From: Trissonchulus latispiculum
Lineage: Eukaryota; Nematoda; Enoplea; Enoplida; Ironidae
NCBI GenBank assembly: GCA_030248195.1
Contig: JASAND010028488.1
Coordinates: 1 to 64,000, forward strand
Direction: 5' to 3'
Length of the DNA stretch: 64,000 bases
The translations under genes and the position numbers were made by a program. The notes under the pieces are model-generated. The model did no database searches. It was not told the origin of the DNA and saw only the letters and a list, made by a program, of their open reading frames with translations. Position 1 is the first letter of the stretch. Every line of letters starts with the position of its first letter. Below are positions 1-10,750 of the stretch, piece by piece.

Positions 1-147
1 ACTTGTGAACTGAACTTTTGTTCTTAACCCAATAGAAGACGTGCTTAATGCCCATACGGGTATCATTTAAATTACAGAGTGGTTTTTATATGGGCTGCTT
101 TTCCATTAGATGCACCCGAATCTCCACTACTGTGGCTGGTGCCGGGG

Positions 148-1255
148 CAGGGGCGGATCCAGGGGGGGGCGGCCGCCCCCCCCCGTCGCGATTCGAAGGT
201 AGGAAAAATTAAGGAGAACAACAGGGAAAACGTTAAAAAACCAAACAATTTCGTGCCTTCGGCACGAATTTTCTAATTTTAAACGGCATGTTTATGGCAT
301 TTGTGAAGAAAAAATACAGAAGTGTCCGTAGAGGAATGGATCGTCTCAAAATACTGACGGACTCCAAATCTGCCCTAGAAAAGCTGAAGCGAGGCCCAGC
401 CTATGCAAGCTCTGAGCTGGAATCTGAGATCTGGAGATTGCTGTATGACTTGGATGGCCTGGTCTCCTTTGAATAGGTCCGGGGACACACTGGAATCGTC
501 GGAAATGAAAAAGCCGATCAGATAGCGAAAGATGCATCACTATTAACCCAGGATGAAGCAAAAATCGACGTGGGCACACTGAAATGCCTGTTGAGAAGAA
601 AATCAAGAGCGGATTGGAGAATGAGAATCAGTAATGATTCCGTCTTGTTGGTCAATCCATTCCTGAAGAATCCACCGGACGATAAGGAGTCCGGGCTGTC
701 GAGGAGTCAGAGACGTATTCTGTCCCAACTACGTTCTGGTGGCCACTGCTACTTGTTGGCCTCCTACAGACACAGAATTGGAAGAGAAACCAGCCCACTG
801 TGTCCGCGATGTAAGGAAGAAGACGATGATATGGAGCACTTGCTCTTTACCTGCCCTGCCTTAGCTACCCAACGGGTGCAAATGTTTGGGGTGGCCCCTA
901 CCATGGATCAGCTTTATACCAACCCAGTCCTGGTGGTCCGGGTTTTGGAGGTGGCGAGGATCCTTTCCTGAGGTTCTCCGACCCATATGCCAAGCGATCT
1001 GGGCCCGAAATTAGAGAGAGAAAAACTTAAAATGCATCGGATTGTTCGGAAAAAATTACTATTTTTGACTAAAAATGTGTTGTATGTTAAAAAATTTTCT
1101 CAGTTCTTCAAAATTAAAAGAATCAAAGATCCGAAGACGGATTTTATTGCAAAAACTAAAAATTTCTTCGACTTCTGGCGGGGGGCTCCGGTCCCCAGAC
1201 CCCCCTATGAAAGAATTCTACCGCCCCCCGTCATCAAATCCTGGATCCGCCAGTG
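148..1255. mobile_element. hAT-like terminal-inverted-repeat element, old copy
   Basis: The left end reads CAGGGGCGGATCCAGG. The right end, reverse-complemented, reads CACTGGCGGATCCAGG, giving 16-bp terminal inverted repeats with two mismatches. Both are followed inward by C/G homopolymer-rich DNA (about 165-185 and 1180-1230). The flanks TGCCGGGG (140-147) and GGCCGGAA (1256-1263) share GCCGG, compatible with an eroded 8-bp target duplication. CA-starting termini and 8-bp duplications are typical of hAT elements. No transposase is visible. The interior carries a fragment of a non-LTR retrotransposon. The termini are clear; the superfamily assignment is an inference. Confidence 0.6.
336..971 (+). 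pseudogene. LINE ORF2 3' fragment: RNase H tail and zinc-finger region
   Basis: One frame runs from about 336 to the TGA at 969-971. It is interrupted only by an in-frame TAG at 474-476, and ORF-wide similarity continues straight after that stop. Visible motifs are ILTDSKSALEKL (an RNase H strand with its catalytic Asp), RGHTGIVGNEKADQIAKDAS (the C-terminal RNase H motif with the last Asp), and a CPRC...EHLLFTCP Cys/His cluster near the end. This order, RNase H followed by a C-terminal zinc cluster, is found in non-LTR retrotransposons of the I/Jockey/R1 kind. The endonuclease and reverse transcriptase are missing, and no poly(A) tail is evident. It lies wholly inside the hAT-like termini. 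It is a dead fragment. Confidence 0.75.
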
Positions 1256-2603
1256 GGCCGGAATTTGGGGTTAAATCGGAAATTGTGAACAATTTTAACA
1301 AGTAGTAGGCCCCAAAAGGGGTTAATTCTTTCGTAGACTTTTTCAAATCCAGTGGCAAATATCTGCGCATGTGCACTCAATATAAAAGCCTCGAATCCGT
1401 GATATACGGATACGATTTCCTCATTTATGTTGCATCCAGACCAAAAAATGGAGAAGAAAAAAATGGGAGTGAAAAAGTAGATGAGGGCTCTGGCTCTCAG
1501 TTTTATGCGTTCATAAATTTACAGATTTGTTTATATTATGTGGGAACAAGTACAAGTACAAATTTGAATAAATTAATGAGTAATTATGCTATTTGAAGGC
1601 TTAGCATCTTAATTATAAGGTGGTTTTTAAAATATAGGCCATGGGTTTTTTCAGGAGGAGGAGTGGTTGGACGCTTTTTTGGATTATAAAAATCAAATCC
1701 ATTGCCGATTCCGAAAAACGCCCATGGGCCACTGCTTGCCATGATACAGTGTTGCTGTGTTTTCATTCAAATTCTCAAATCGATAATTTTTGTCGAAACA
1801 TGTTGAAAATTCACAAGTTAGCTATCTTTTTCCCCGGACAGGTCAGGACCCAGGTGCATCCCTATTTTCATATCTATTTTATTTATGTGGTACTGTTGTA
1901 GTCCATGCATTTTGTTTGTTCCTGTGTTTAGGAAGCATTCAAATGACCAAGAATATTCTAGCCTGCCTCAACAGGAAAACATTTGCTCAAATAAGCTGAG
2001 AAAAAGTGCCAGTCCTGCAGTGGTGTTGAACTCTTAACGGCTACTGCTTTGTATGTATTATGTGTGTTAGTGATGTGTCAATAGTCTGTCACAGTAAGAG
2101 TGAGACACTTAGCTCTTTTTGATTTACTAAGTTTGCAAGATGTTCTCAACGTTAGGCCAAAATCTTAAGGATGATACCTTAACCGCATTGTGTGTAAATA
2201 TGTTTTAAATGAAACGAATTTGATTGACTGATTATTTACCTCATGTCAACATAACGTATAATAATTATGAGCGTCGTATGCTCTTTGATCGCAGTTTAGA
2301 AGGGAATTTGATTGCTTGAATACCCTTGCTAGCGTTCCTTCCAAGTAAAGCGCCATTTAGTTCATTTGTATCTAAAAACACACGGCTAACAATGTTGAGT
2401 GACACCCGCTCCCAGAGATTTCGGAGGGCCGCTTTACTTGTCATGTTGACGTGAGGTACGCGACTAGTCAGATGCGTTTTAGTTCAGACAGAAAAACGTA
2501 TGACAAATAGATTAAAAGCAGTACTCCCAGATTTCGGCTTTAATTTGTTGTGTATGGCTTACTCGAAAGGCTTAGTCCATTATAAAGAGCTGAGTTTTGT
2601 TTG
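1256..2603. other. Intergenic stretch without a recognisable gene
   Basis: AT-rich DNA with only short ORFs that lack recognisable motifs. A segment near 1304-1325 (AGTAGTAGGCCCCAAAAGG) recurs inverted near 60770-60790, which suggests a shared repeat. I see nothing else. Confidence 0.5.
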
Positions 2604-2880
2604 AAAGGTTGAAATCAGGATTGAAAGAGGGAAGAAAAGGGTTTACGGCGGGGATCGAACCGCCCAGCTTTGGTTTACAAGTGGAAAGTTCCACCGCTTG
2701 TGGCACACCCCCGGACAGCGAGACTAGATTATTGCACTGATTTTAACCTTTCTGGGTTGCTGGTATTTAACATACTCCCCTTGCTAATTGAAGCTTGGCC
2801 TCGAATTTCCATGAATCGCATGTCGAGGTCCTCAAATCAAAGCACCAATGTGGTCTAAGGGCGGCTGCCTCCTAGCCTGA
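2604..2880 (-). repeat. tRNA-like SINE-type repeat, copy 1
   Basis: Read on the minus strand, the segment at about 2640-2706 ends in GGCGGTTCGATCCCCGCC, a good tRNA B-box with a T-stem, and is preceded by a degenerate tRNA-like head. Unlike an isolated tRNA, the flanking DNA is conserved in two further copies at 4064-4340 and 4637-4800. That includes a block containing TTTAACCTTTC..GTTG..ATATTTA on the right and a GAAGAAAAG block on the left. A repeated tRNA-like head plus a conserved non-tRNA body is the signature of a tRNA-derived SINE or a tRNA-bearing transposon. Confidence 0.55.
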
Positions 2881-4017
2881 GGTCGCCACGTTATAGATTG
2901 TTGGTATATAGTATATAACAAACCTGTACGTATATACATTAGCTGTATTTTGAATGTGACTCCTGCATTTAATAATGTCAAATGCAAAACCTCTGCGATG
3001 ATCTGTGTAGTTAAATTGTGTTTTGGTCTTTTGGAATAATTGGAATTGAGACGTTTCACATTTGCTTTGATTTACAAGAAATTTTGGGCGATTCCGGTTA
3101 TTTCTTAGGTCTAAAACGATTATCTGATTCATTTTTCTATTCCTGTGATCATGATTGTTTTACGGCTATTTCTGTGATCATTTTGTTATTAGGTTTCCGA
3201 CTCCACAATCCACATCAATAAGTTCATAGGCCAGATGGCACACATAGACATACGTACTGTATCTTAATCAGGAACTGTTCGATAATTCAGTATTAATGTT
3301 TGTATGATATTCGATTATCAGTTGTTGTGCTTGACAATTGAAGTAAAATCGTGTCAAGTCGTGCCAAGTCTTCAGTATTAAATAGCCATTACTAGGTAGG
3401 ATTAAGCTAGGTTGCAATCAAGTTTTCAAGAAACAAGTTGCCACTTCGGTTACGAGTTCACACTCTGGGCACTTACTATATTCACTATATACTCAAAATT
3501 TACTCCCGTAAGTTGCTTTAATAGTTTGGAACTTAGCAAAAGATGTTATCCCATCCAACAGCAGTTCTCTGATTGCTCAAAAATTAGAGCTGTGTTGGTG
3601 CTTCCTAGCAAACACAGCATTGGTTGGAATGCGTCGGTGATGATAAAAAGGTAGCCGCTAGATATGCTGATGCTATTGTAGTAGCAACAGCAAAGGTTTT
3701 TACTACTTGGAGGTTAGCAGTCTTGACTTTTTCCCGCTTGTATGTAAAGGCAAAGTGACCCTGGAAAGAACTTCAACCTACAGAAGGTTATAGAGTGCCG
3801 GTATTTATCTCTGGATTCACACCCCGAGCCAGGAGTGACAACTAAATGTAGAGGTCAGCCCTTCATCAGGCATTATGCCAGTGCACAGACTCCTGTTACC
3901 TTCAAGTGGTAACCATTTACCGACCAGTTACGGATGGACAGCTGGGTTGGCCGGAGGCTGGAGCCCACAGCGAACCGATATGTGCTTATTCATTCCCTTG
4001 CTCAAGGGAATTTGTGA
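2881..4017. other. Intergenic stretch without a recognisable gene
   Basis: AT-rich sequence with short unconvincing ORFs. No splice-supported exon, repeat boundary or RNA gene was recognised. Confidence 0.45.
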
Positions 4018-4340
4018 ACGCCTTGTGGCAGCGGGGATTCGAACCTCGGACTGTAATTTGAAAGGTTTAAACCAGGGTTCAAGGACGTGAAGAAAAGTGA
4101 CCAGGGAGAAGGGAGAACCACCGAGCTTAGGATCTTGAGTAGAACGCTCTACCACTGAGCCACAGCCCCGGACATTGAGATTAGTTTATTACGCTGATTT
4201 TAACCTTTCGAAGTTGGTGATATTTAGCATACTTGCTAATTTAAATTCGGTCTCGAATTTGCAGGAATACAGGTCGGTCCTCAAATCCAAGAACTAATGT
4301 GGTCTACTGGTGGCTCCCCGGATGCCTCCTAAGCCGAAGC
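4018..4340 (-). repeat. tRNA-like SINE-type repeat, copy 2
   Basis: Minus-strand reading from about 4172 gives TGGCTCAGTGGTAGAGCG, a near-perfect tRNA A-box and D-arm. It is followed by a decayed anticodon region and a GGTGGTTC B-box remnant. A second B-box-like piece (GAGGTTCGAATCCCCGC) lies further left at about 4030-4046. The right-hand body from 4173 to 4340 matches the corresponding block of copy 1. The two B-box-like pieces suggest a composite or partly duplicated copy. Confidence 0.55.
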
Positions 4341-4636
4341 CATATTTATAAACAAAACAAATTGATTTATTCTATAGACAAACAGCATTGCAAATTTGGA
4401 AATAATTTAATTGAATACAATTAGATATTTCCCGCATGTAGCGTAATGTATATTGTGTATATATATATACTTCTCACCTAAACTGTGATGAATGTGAGAA
4501 AAATACGATGACTACGAGGACCACCATACATACTGTAACGATTTTCTTATTTAAGGACTTGCAATTCCTCCATTCTCAGGCATCATAAACGACTACATCT
4601 CCTCAGTGCGGTAAACACCGCACGGTCGCTAAGTGT

Positions 4637-4800
4637 GAAAGGATGAAACCAGGACTGAAAGATGTGAAGAAAAGTGTCCAGGGCGGGGATCCAACCACCG
4701 AGATTTCGATCTTGAGTAGCTGGCTCTACCACTCCCCGGATGTTCAGATAAAACAGTTTATTGTGCTGATTTCAACCCTTCGAAGTTGATATTTAACAGT
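4637..4800 (-). repeat. tRNA-like SINE-type repeat, copy 3 (truncated)
   Basis: It shares the blocks GTGAAGAAAAGTG and CTTGAGTAG..CTCTACCACT with copy 2, and the TTTCAACCCTTCGAAGTTG body motif. The tRNA-like head has lost several bases and the body ends early. Confidence 0.5.
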
Positions 4801-5170
4801 AAGATCTTTAGTCGAACGCCTTACCAGTCGGCCGTCACGGTACAAAGCCGTATATATGAAAGGCTTTGTATATACTTTTCAGGTGCGTCGGAGGGTACCC
4901 TTCATATTCCGACTACGAAATATAGAAAAATTGGCAGTAGTCCGAATACACTACTTGATCTCGATAAAAACCTTGACTGACATTGCGAAACTGTTACTTG
5001 CTTTCTTGACATGCTTGCAATCTTCAGCCAATAAAAATTTAAACAAAAGGGTTAATGCTTGTCGTCAATAAGCAAAAATTAGTGAAAGTTTCACAGATTC
5101 ATTTATATTTTTAATAGCGAAGAATGATTTTCACTTTTCAGAAGAGATTAAGAGTTGTTTAACTTTCCTC

Positions 5171-5430
5171 CGTTTTTTGTCAGGGCTCGCCTACTTTAGG
5201 CACAAGACTTCGCCTGCTCTCTGTAGATCGCAGTCAAGAGGCGGGGAGACTAGTAGCAAGGGCAGAAACATGATCCCCATCCCCAGCAATGCTACCATAA
5301 GCTTGTTTCAGTCATGCCCAACGCAGCACCAGTTTGCCGTTTTGCTCGTTGCAGCCCCGCTTGGTGATGCAACTTTAGCTGTCTGAAGCTGCAGCTGTCA
5401 GCTACAGTAGTAAAAAGAGTGCAGAAAGCG
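5171..5430. repeat. Dispersed repeat, copy 1 of 2
   Basis: Shares collinear blocks with 8746-9010: TTTTTGTCAGRGCTCGCC, GATCGCAGTCAAGAGGCGG versus GACCGCAGTCAAGAGGCGG, GAAAYATGATCCCCA, and GCCCAACGCAGCA versus GCCCAATGCAGCA. The two copies have the same orientation and no terminal repeats I can define. Its nature is unknown; it could be the 3' part of a retroelement. Confidence 0.55.
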
Positions 5431-5499
5431 AGGGGCAGAGGATTGCCGGACTGTCAGATAATGCAGAAGAAAAATGTGGTCTGATATGTAGAATTTTGC

Positions 5500-6063
5500 G
5501 GATTTGCAAGTTGAAACGCAAGTGCGGATTACAAGTATTTCATAAAACTTTTCAGCAAACTTGCGGCGGCAAATTAGCTAAGCAAGTTGTGGAACTTGAT
5601 CCACTTGCAACGCAAGTGTGTGTACTTGCATTGCAAGTGCGAGTAGAAGCAAAATTCACCTTAACTTTTTAAAAAATCGTAACTTTTTCAAAACTTTTAA
5701 AGTTTTCACAAAGTGTACAAAACATGTTTATGCAGTTACTTCTTAGATTTGGTTAAAAACTGACGAAGATTAATGAAGATATTCAATGTTATTGAAAATC
5801 GTCTAGTTTAAAATCTACTAGACGACTTTACTCGCACTTGCAAGTTTACAGGTGTGTGATCCAGTGGATTTTATGAAACACTTATATACTTACTGCTTGT
5901 GTTTAAGCGAACTCGCAACTTGCAGTCTACTTGACTCGCAATTCAAGTGCAAGTGTGGATTCCGCACTTGGCCCTTTATGCAACACTTGCAGCTTGCAAA
6001 TCCGCAACTTGCAGCTGCGAGTTGTGGAATCCGCAACTTACAAAGTTTTATGAAATTGGCCCA
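5500..6063. mobile_element. Probable MITE with GCAAGTT subterminal repeats
   Basis: Both halves are packed with the motif TTGCAAGT/ACTTGCAA and variants (GCAACTTGC, CGCAAGTG), in inverted arrangement around an AT-rich centre (5650-5830). ATTTCATAAAACTTT near 5537-5552 faces AAAGTTTTATGAAAT near 6041-6056 as an inverted pair, and the right end continues to TGGCCC. I could not define a target duplication, so the boundaries are approximate. Confidence 0.45.
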
Positions 6064-6874
6064 TGGTGTCCAGTACTGGAGGTCTACCCCAACTCTGGCG
6101 AGAGCAGTATCCCTGAAAATTTCCAAAATTTTAAGGGGTCTTCTTCTACATTGAAAACTGCAAATTTTTAATATTTCTGGACAATTTTGCAATTTTAGCA
6201 ATTTTTAGGAAATTGTAAGAAAACATCACCAAACTTCGCTGAAAGTGGACAGTTTTTAGTAAAACTCGCTGAGGGTCTACCCCTTTTTCCCTTCTGGACG
6301 AGAGGATCTGCCCTTTTCCCCTTCTCGCTGAGAGGGTCTACCTGTTTTTTGTTGGTCTGGGAGGAGCCACCCTCATTCCCATCCACGTGATCCTATGTGC
6401 ATGAGTGAAGAACAATTAATGCAGTTGAATTGGAGACATTGTTAACGGAGAGTATCAGTCCTTCTTTTCCCGGATTTCACGTAAATCGATTCTAGCAAGA
6501 GTTTATAATCGGTAGAGTTAGACACTCAGCATTTCCTAATGCATTAAGCTTTTACAATATGTTGACAAATCCTGCAACGACGTCAGGTATCTTGAAGAAT
6601 TGATGAACTCGCTGAATTTGAAAAAACTTTCATTTTATTGCTCAGTTATGAAGCAAGTCAAAGGGATATATGTCCACGGAATGTGACATTTATGATAATA
6701 CATAACAATACAGAAACTGTGCCATTACAGATACAACATCAAACTCTAACGCATTCGAATCAGCAAAAGCACTTCCCAATACAGCAGTTCTGTTACAATA
6801 CAAGAGTACATGTTCATCATCAGGGCGATATTTAAATATCAAATTCAAATCAAACAAATTGTCATGTCAAATTA
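6064..6874. other. Noncoding stretch with imperfect CTCGCTGA-GGGTCTACC repeats
   Basis: Between 6230 and 6370 the motif CGCTGA..GGGTCTACC/GGATCTGCC followed by CCTTTT recurs about three times, a short degenerate tandem repeat. I see no gene, splice-supported exon or RNA in the remainder. Confidence 0.4.
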
Positions 6875-7294
6875 GGAACGTCGTCCAAATAGTCAACGGG
6901 ATCCCGTTGAAAATCCCTGGGGAAAGTTTTGAAGAAAATCCCGCTTTGCGTTAACATTTCCCAGTTTCAGGACTGGCTGTCTCTAGTTTCTTTACTAACA
7001 TTGCATACAAAAAGTTGACAAAAAAGTGTGCTGGCTTTTACATGTCTGCGGAGACTTACAGTTGCTTACTGCTGTGTAACTTTTGTTGCACACATTCGTG
7101 CTTTTAAGCTGTGCAGTAATAGCAGCTGAGCTGATGTTTGTAAAAGAAAGCCAAAACAACAGCCAAAAAGTTTGCTCAGATAACCTAAAATATCACTGCT
7201 TTGTAAAAAATTCCCTGCTTAAAATCCCGTTATGAACGGGGACCAAAAGACGGGTTCCCGGCAATTTTCCCGTCCCCTATTTGGACGACGTTCC
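6875..7294. mobile_element. Harbinger-like MITE, 420 bp, TTA target duplication
   Basis: The left end GGAACGTCGTCCAAATAG is repeated inverted at the right end CTATTTGGACGACGTTCC. The element is bounded on both sides by TTA (6872-6874 and 7295-7297). GG-starting termini with a 3-bp TWA target duplication are characteristic of PIF/Harbinger elements. Subterminal CCCGTT/GGGAAAA motifs also face each other. There is no coding capacity, so it is a non-autonomous copy, and well preserved. Confidence 0.75.
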
Positions 7295-7443
7295 TTATTA
7301 CGTCACCACAGACAGTTATGCCATGGTGCATTAAGTTTGATGAAATCTCGGAGTCACTTTTCGCAAGGCAAAGTTTCTTAATAGGGATCCAAAAATGTAT
7401 CTAAGTCTGATATGCTTTTAGTTTTTATTACGTGTGGGGTGTT

Positions 7444-8349
7444 TTATGTTGTTAGTGTTTTCACAGTAGTTTTACTATTACCAGAAAAATGAGGTTTAAA
7501 AAGATCGTAGCAGTAGTTTCTGACACCAGAAATCAGGAGGATACTAGATAAGCTTCCTATTGAACAGTTTAAGCAAGTTATCAGCGAGTTATAGTATTCA
7601 TCGGACAGCCAAGCATAAAGGCTCAGCGATTGAAAGATCAAATTGACCAGGCCCAAGATGACGAGTCTAATTTCTGCTCCAAAATTGAACAACGATGTTA
7701 GTCGTTTTCGTTCTCGCAACAGAACTATAAACGTTCCACAGTAAAATAACAATGTTAAGCCAACACTAACAGGAGTAAGATAGATGTAATATAATGAAAC
7801 ATATTTATATACCTCAAAGTTAACTTCATCTACGAAAATCAGCAGATTCGAATTTGCATCGTAGTAATAAAATGATCTTGATCCAACGAATGTTAACAAA
7901 TCACTGATCGAAACCATTGTATTGGCGACTACTATATAAACTTTGCAAGCTTTCATAGTGAAATATTTTTCGTCTATAATATTGTTAGCTAGTGTACTGT
8001 TAGAAATCCAGATAAATCTGAACATTGCAATTAGTACAAGATGCCACATTTGACTGACGTATCCAAAACTGGAAATCACTGCAAAAGCAGAGTCTACGAT
8101 CACAGATATCTGTCTTCGTAGAATCAAAGTGATTGCTCTGTGAAAACACCAAACTAAGAAAACAATATCCGTAGTGATTTGACTAGCAAGCAGCAGGTAA
8201 ATGGATATCCTATCTGTTTTGGCTAGTTTGCAAAGCACATGAACCACAAAAGCTCCGAGGATTAAACAGAACGACGTCGAAGAAAGCAGTACCACGCCAT
8301 AAGCCTTTGGAATTCCCACAGGAACACTTACTGTAGTATTGTTGGACAT
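7444..8349 (-). CDS. Seven-transmembrane chemoreceptor-like protein, 301 aa
   Basis: The single open exon starts at ATG 8349-8347 and encodes 301 residues. The short N-terminus has potential N-glycosylation sites at Asn3 and Asn4 (NNTT). Hydrophobic segments fall at about 17-39, 49-70, 96-115, 136-155, 187-211, 226-247 and 256-275, matching a 7TM receptor. RFIW after helix 3 sits where a DRY-type motif would be. Helix 7 ends in SSILLISGVRNY rather than NPxxY. This layout resembles divergent nematode-type serpentine chemoreceptors, but I cannot assign a family, and the ligand is unknown. The frame continues upstream of this ATG (LIIESKSRV...) to a stop at 8434-8436, so the true N-terminus could be longer through splicing. 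A disrupted paralogue lies at 11690-13906 on the same strand. Confidence 0.7.
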   Translation of the reverse strand: MSNNTTVSVPVGIPKAYGVVLLSSTSFCLILGAFVVHVLCKLAKTDRISIYLLLASQITTDIVFLVWCFHRAITLILRRQISVIVDSAFAVISSFGYVSQMWHLVLIAMFRFIWISNSTLANNIIDEKYFTMKACKVYIVVANTMVSISDLLTFVGSRSFYYYDANSNLLIFVDEVNFEVYKYVSLYYIYLTPVSVGLTLLFYCGTFIVLLRERKRLTSLFNFGAEIRLVILGLVNLIFQSLSLYAWLSDEYYNSLITCLNCSIGSLSSILLISGVRNYCYDLFKPHFSGNSKTTVKTLTT

Positions 8350-8433
8350 TACCAGCCTCAACCAACGATACAAAAATTCTAACACTGGCAGTACTCTGCT
8401 TTTGCTTTCAATAATCAACTTTGCAATTAAATT

Positions 8434-8715
8434 TTATCTAATTAATAACAACACGTCTTTGAGGCTTGCATTCCATTGACATTGCACCTGCTTCGGTTTA
8501 ATTAAGAGTGATGCTGAGTAGTCAACAGATTCTGTACTAGCGAAGTGACCAGAATACAAAGTAAAGTTAAAGGTTCCGGTTTCTGCCAGAAAAGCCGGAG
8601 CCTGGACCAGAACCAACTGTTCCGACAAGAATCGTTTGAAAAGTTTGTTTGAAAAACTTTCCGGAAAACCTTTCTTGACAATGAGGTTTGCTAAGTTGTA
8701 GGGTCCACATAACAT
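8434..8715 (-). CDS. Conserved 93-codon ORF upstream of the 7TM gene, function unknown
   Basis: It runs from ATG 8715-8713 to TAA 8436-8434 in the same frame as the 7TM exon, only 84 bases upstream of that gene's ATG. It has possible N-glycosylation sites (NFT, NAS) and no clear membrane segment. The DNA is conserved upstream of the paralogous pseudogene at 13990-14130, with an extra partial copy at 14165-14265, so it belongs to the duplicated unit. It could be an extracellular N-terminal exon of the receptor, an upstream ORF, or an exon of another transcript. No convincing splice pair was found, so the coding status is uncertain. Confidence 0.35.
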   Translation of the reverse strand: MLCGPYNLANLIVKKGFPESFSNKLFKRFLSEQLVLVQAPAFLAETGTFNFTLYSGHFASTESVDYSASLLIKPKQVQCQWNASLKDVLLLIR

Positions 8716-8745
8716 AAGCTTAAACTTTCTATGTACTTACGTACT

Positions 8746-9010
8746 TCTTTTTGTCAGAGCTCGCCCACTATTTAGGCACACGACGTGGTACGTAAGTGGT
8801 GCGCTCCGGAGACCGCAGTCAAGAGGCGGAGAGACGAAGATCATGGACAGAAATATGATCCCCAAGCAGAACTAGAATACGGTTATTGGCACCGAAGCAC
8901 CTTAGTGACGCCCAATGCAGCAGCAGTCCTGAATCCGACTGCTGTTGCCCCCAGCTTGGTAATAACAACTATGATAGCGGAAATCTAATAGCCTGCTCGG
9001 AAGGCAAAAG
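8746..9010. repeat. Dispersed repeat, copy 2 of 2
   Basis: Collinear with 5171-5430 through TTTTTGTCAGAGCTCGCC, CGCAGTCAAGAGGCGG, GAAATATGATCCCCA and GCCCAATGCAGCA. It is better preserved than the first copy. No termini or coding function were recognised. Confidence 0.55.
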
Positions 9011-10350
9011 GGATTAAAAATAGACTGCAGAAGCGGAATCGTTCGGGGAGGCCGAGCTTTAATATAGGAAAGATTGAAAAAGCGGTCTGAGAAGCTCTGA
9101 AACGGAAATAAAAGTTTCAAACTTTAATGTTTTGAAGGTCAAAATTGATATGTTTAAAATAAAAAAGTTTTAGGTTTCGCACCTCCTTAAAATTCCAATC
9201 GAGAACACCTTCAAATTTACAAATAACGATTATTTTAATTAAAATTATGATAGAGACACAGGGGGACCTTTTCACCGCTATGCCTATCGCAGCTTGAACT
9301 AATAAACGAAATGTATCAGATATTGTCGAGATTTATGGAAAGTGCTGGCTATAAATGCAGTATAAACTTCAAAATGAGCAGTGTCCACAGAGCCAGGCAT
9401 TCAGTGTTTTTGATAGATAAGCTAGCGGCAAGATTAAACGGTTAAAGGAACTTAGCTAGAGATGTTGCCAATGAAATAAAAGAACAAACGGTCCAACGAG
9501 ACTGCAAATTTATCCTGTATTCCAATCAGGGTTCAACCCATTGAGCCTGTATTCCAATCAAGATCCCAGTCGCTATAAGACTGTGGAACATCACGCTCAG
9601 ACCATTACCAGCGATCTTAATGCTGCAAAATCTGGGTGTCTAAGAGAAAACAAATAGAAGTATGAGTTCTACTCAATTTTTCATTGTGTCAGAAAAGCTA
9701 TTAATGCCAAGTTCCATAGAATCTCCTCAAATAACTTTTGCAGATGTTTATCCCCCGTTGTTTACTACTAATTCAGAGCCATACCCTAGTAAATCACGCT
9801 ACGGTAGAAATCATAACATAAAATGTACAAAACATGTGTATAGTTTCGAAACTTATCTAAATCGCAGCCTCTTCCGTCAGTTGCTGGATCGGATCCCCTT
9901 TTTCTCTTACGTACTTAAGTACTTATATAATCATTATATAGGGATACTACCTAAAGCAAGATACTAGCTGGATTTCAGAGTGTGTTCTCCTTGGCTTGGA
10001 AGTAGATTATGTCTTATAGATTACAATTATAATTGATTACAATATAACATAGTGTGGCGTAAATTCTTCACCATGTCAGGTGTAGCTTCCTCTTAGGACT
10101 ACCAAATTTGGAACATATTATTATGACCGTGATAAACTGTCTGTTTTATACGTACGTCCAAGGCTAACAAAGAATGGCTAAGCAAGGCGAAGCCTAAGCC
10201 TAACCCTAAGCCTAAGTCGAACAGCCAGGCTAAACAAAGAAACACTAAGCCTGAGCTTTGTCTCGGACAAAATTTGCTAAACAAAGCTTTCCTATAGTTT
10301 CTGCAATGTTGGATGTTTCTGCAAAGTTGGATGAAAACTGTAAGAATAAT
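9011..10350. other. Intergenic stretch with short GCCTAA telomere-like run
   Basis: No gene recognised. CCTGTATTCCAATCA occurs twice at about 9511-9562, a short direct repeat. At 10192-10215 four contiguous units read GCCTAA GCCTAA CCCTAA GCCTAA, and degenerate GGCTAA units lie on either side. Confidence 0.5.
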
Positions 10351-10750
10351 GTAAGTTTAACCAACAGTACATAATAGATAAGAGTGTGACAGCTGGCAAG
10401 CTCTCTGTTATCAGCTGCAGGTACATGCTCTGTTCGCTAACGGCTAATCCCCCCCACAAACGTGTATGCTCACTTCAAAGGAATTCACACGCTATCTTAG
10501 CGTTCTAAAGCTCGAAGCAGACACAAATTAGATGCACGCAGTGTGTTTTCGAGCATTAACACGTAAAGATACGGTAAGTGAACGTACAGAAACGTGTACT
10601 GGCACTGGGTACTGATTTGTGGGGGGGTCACTAGGTACACGTTTGTGGGGGGGGGGGTCAGCCGTTAGCGTGCAGAGTGTGAACCTGCAGTTGATAACAG
10701 AGAACCTGCCAGCTGTCACACTCTTATATATTATGTATTCTTGGTTTAAC
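10351..10750. mobile_element. Hairpin MITE of the AAGAGTGTGACA family, copy A
   Basis: The left arm contains GATAAGAGTGTGACAGCTGG and the right arm its complement CCAGCTGTCACACTCTTAT. The pairing continues inward through GTTATCAGCTGCAGGT..CGCTAACGGCTAATCCCCCC and its inverted partner GGGGGGTCAGCCGTTAGCG. GTACATAAT flanks extend the inverted repeat outward. The arms span about 90 bp. Related copies are at 60804-61181 and 61190-61470. It is non-coding, and I could not fix a target duplication. Confidence 0.65.

Noticed and set aside
2640..2706. Functional tRNA gene.
   Set aside because: Good B-box, but the acceptor and anticodon arms do not pair and flanking non-tRNA sequence is repeated at 4.1 and 4.7 kb.
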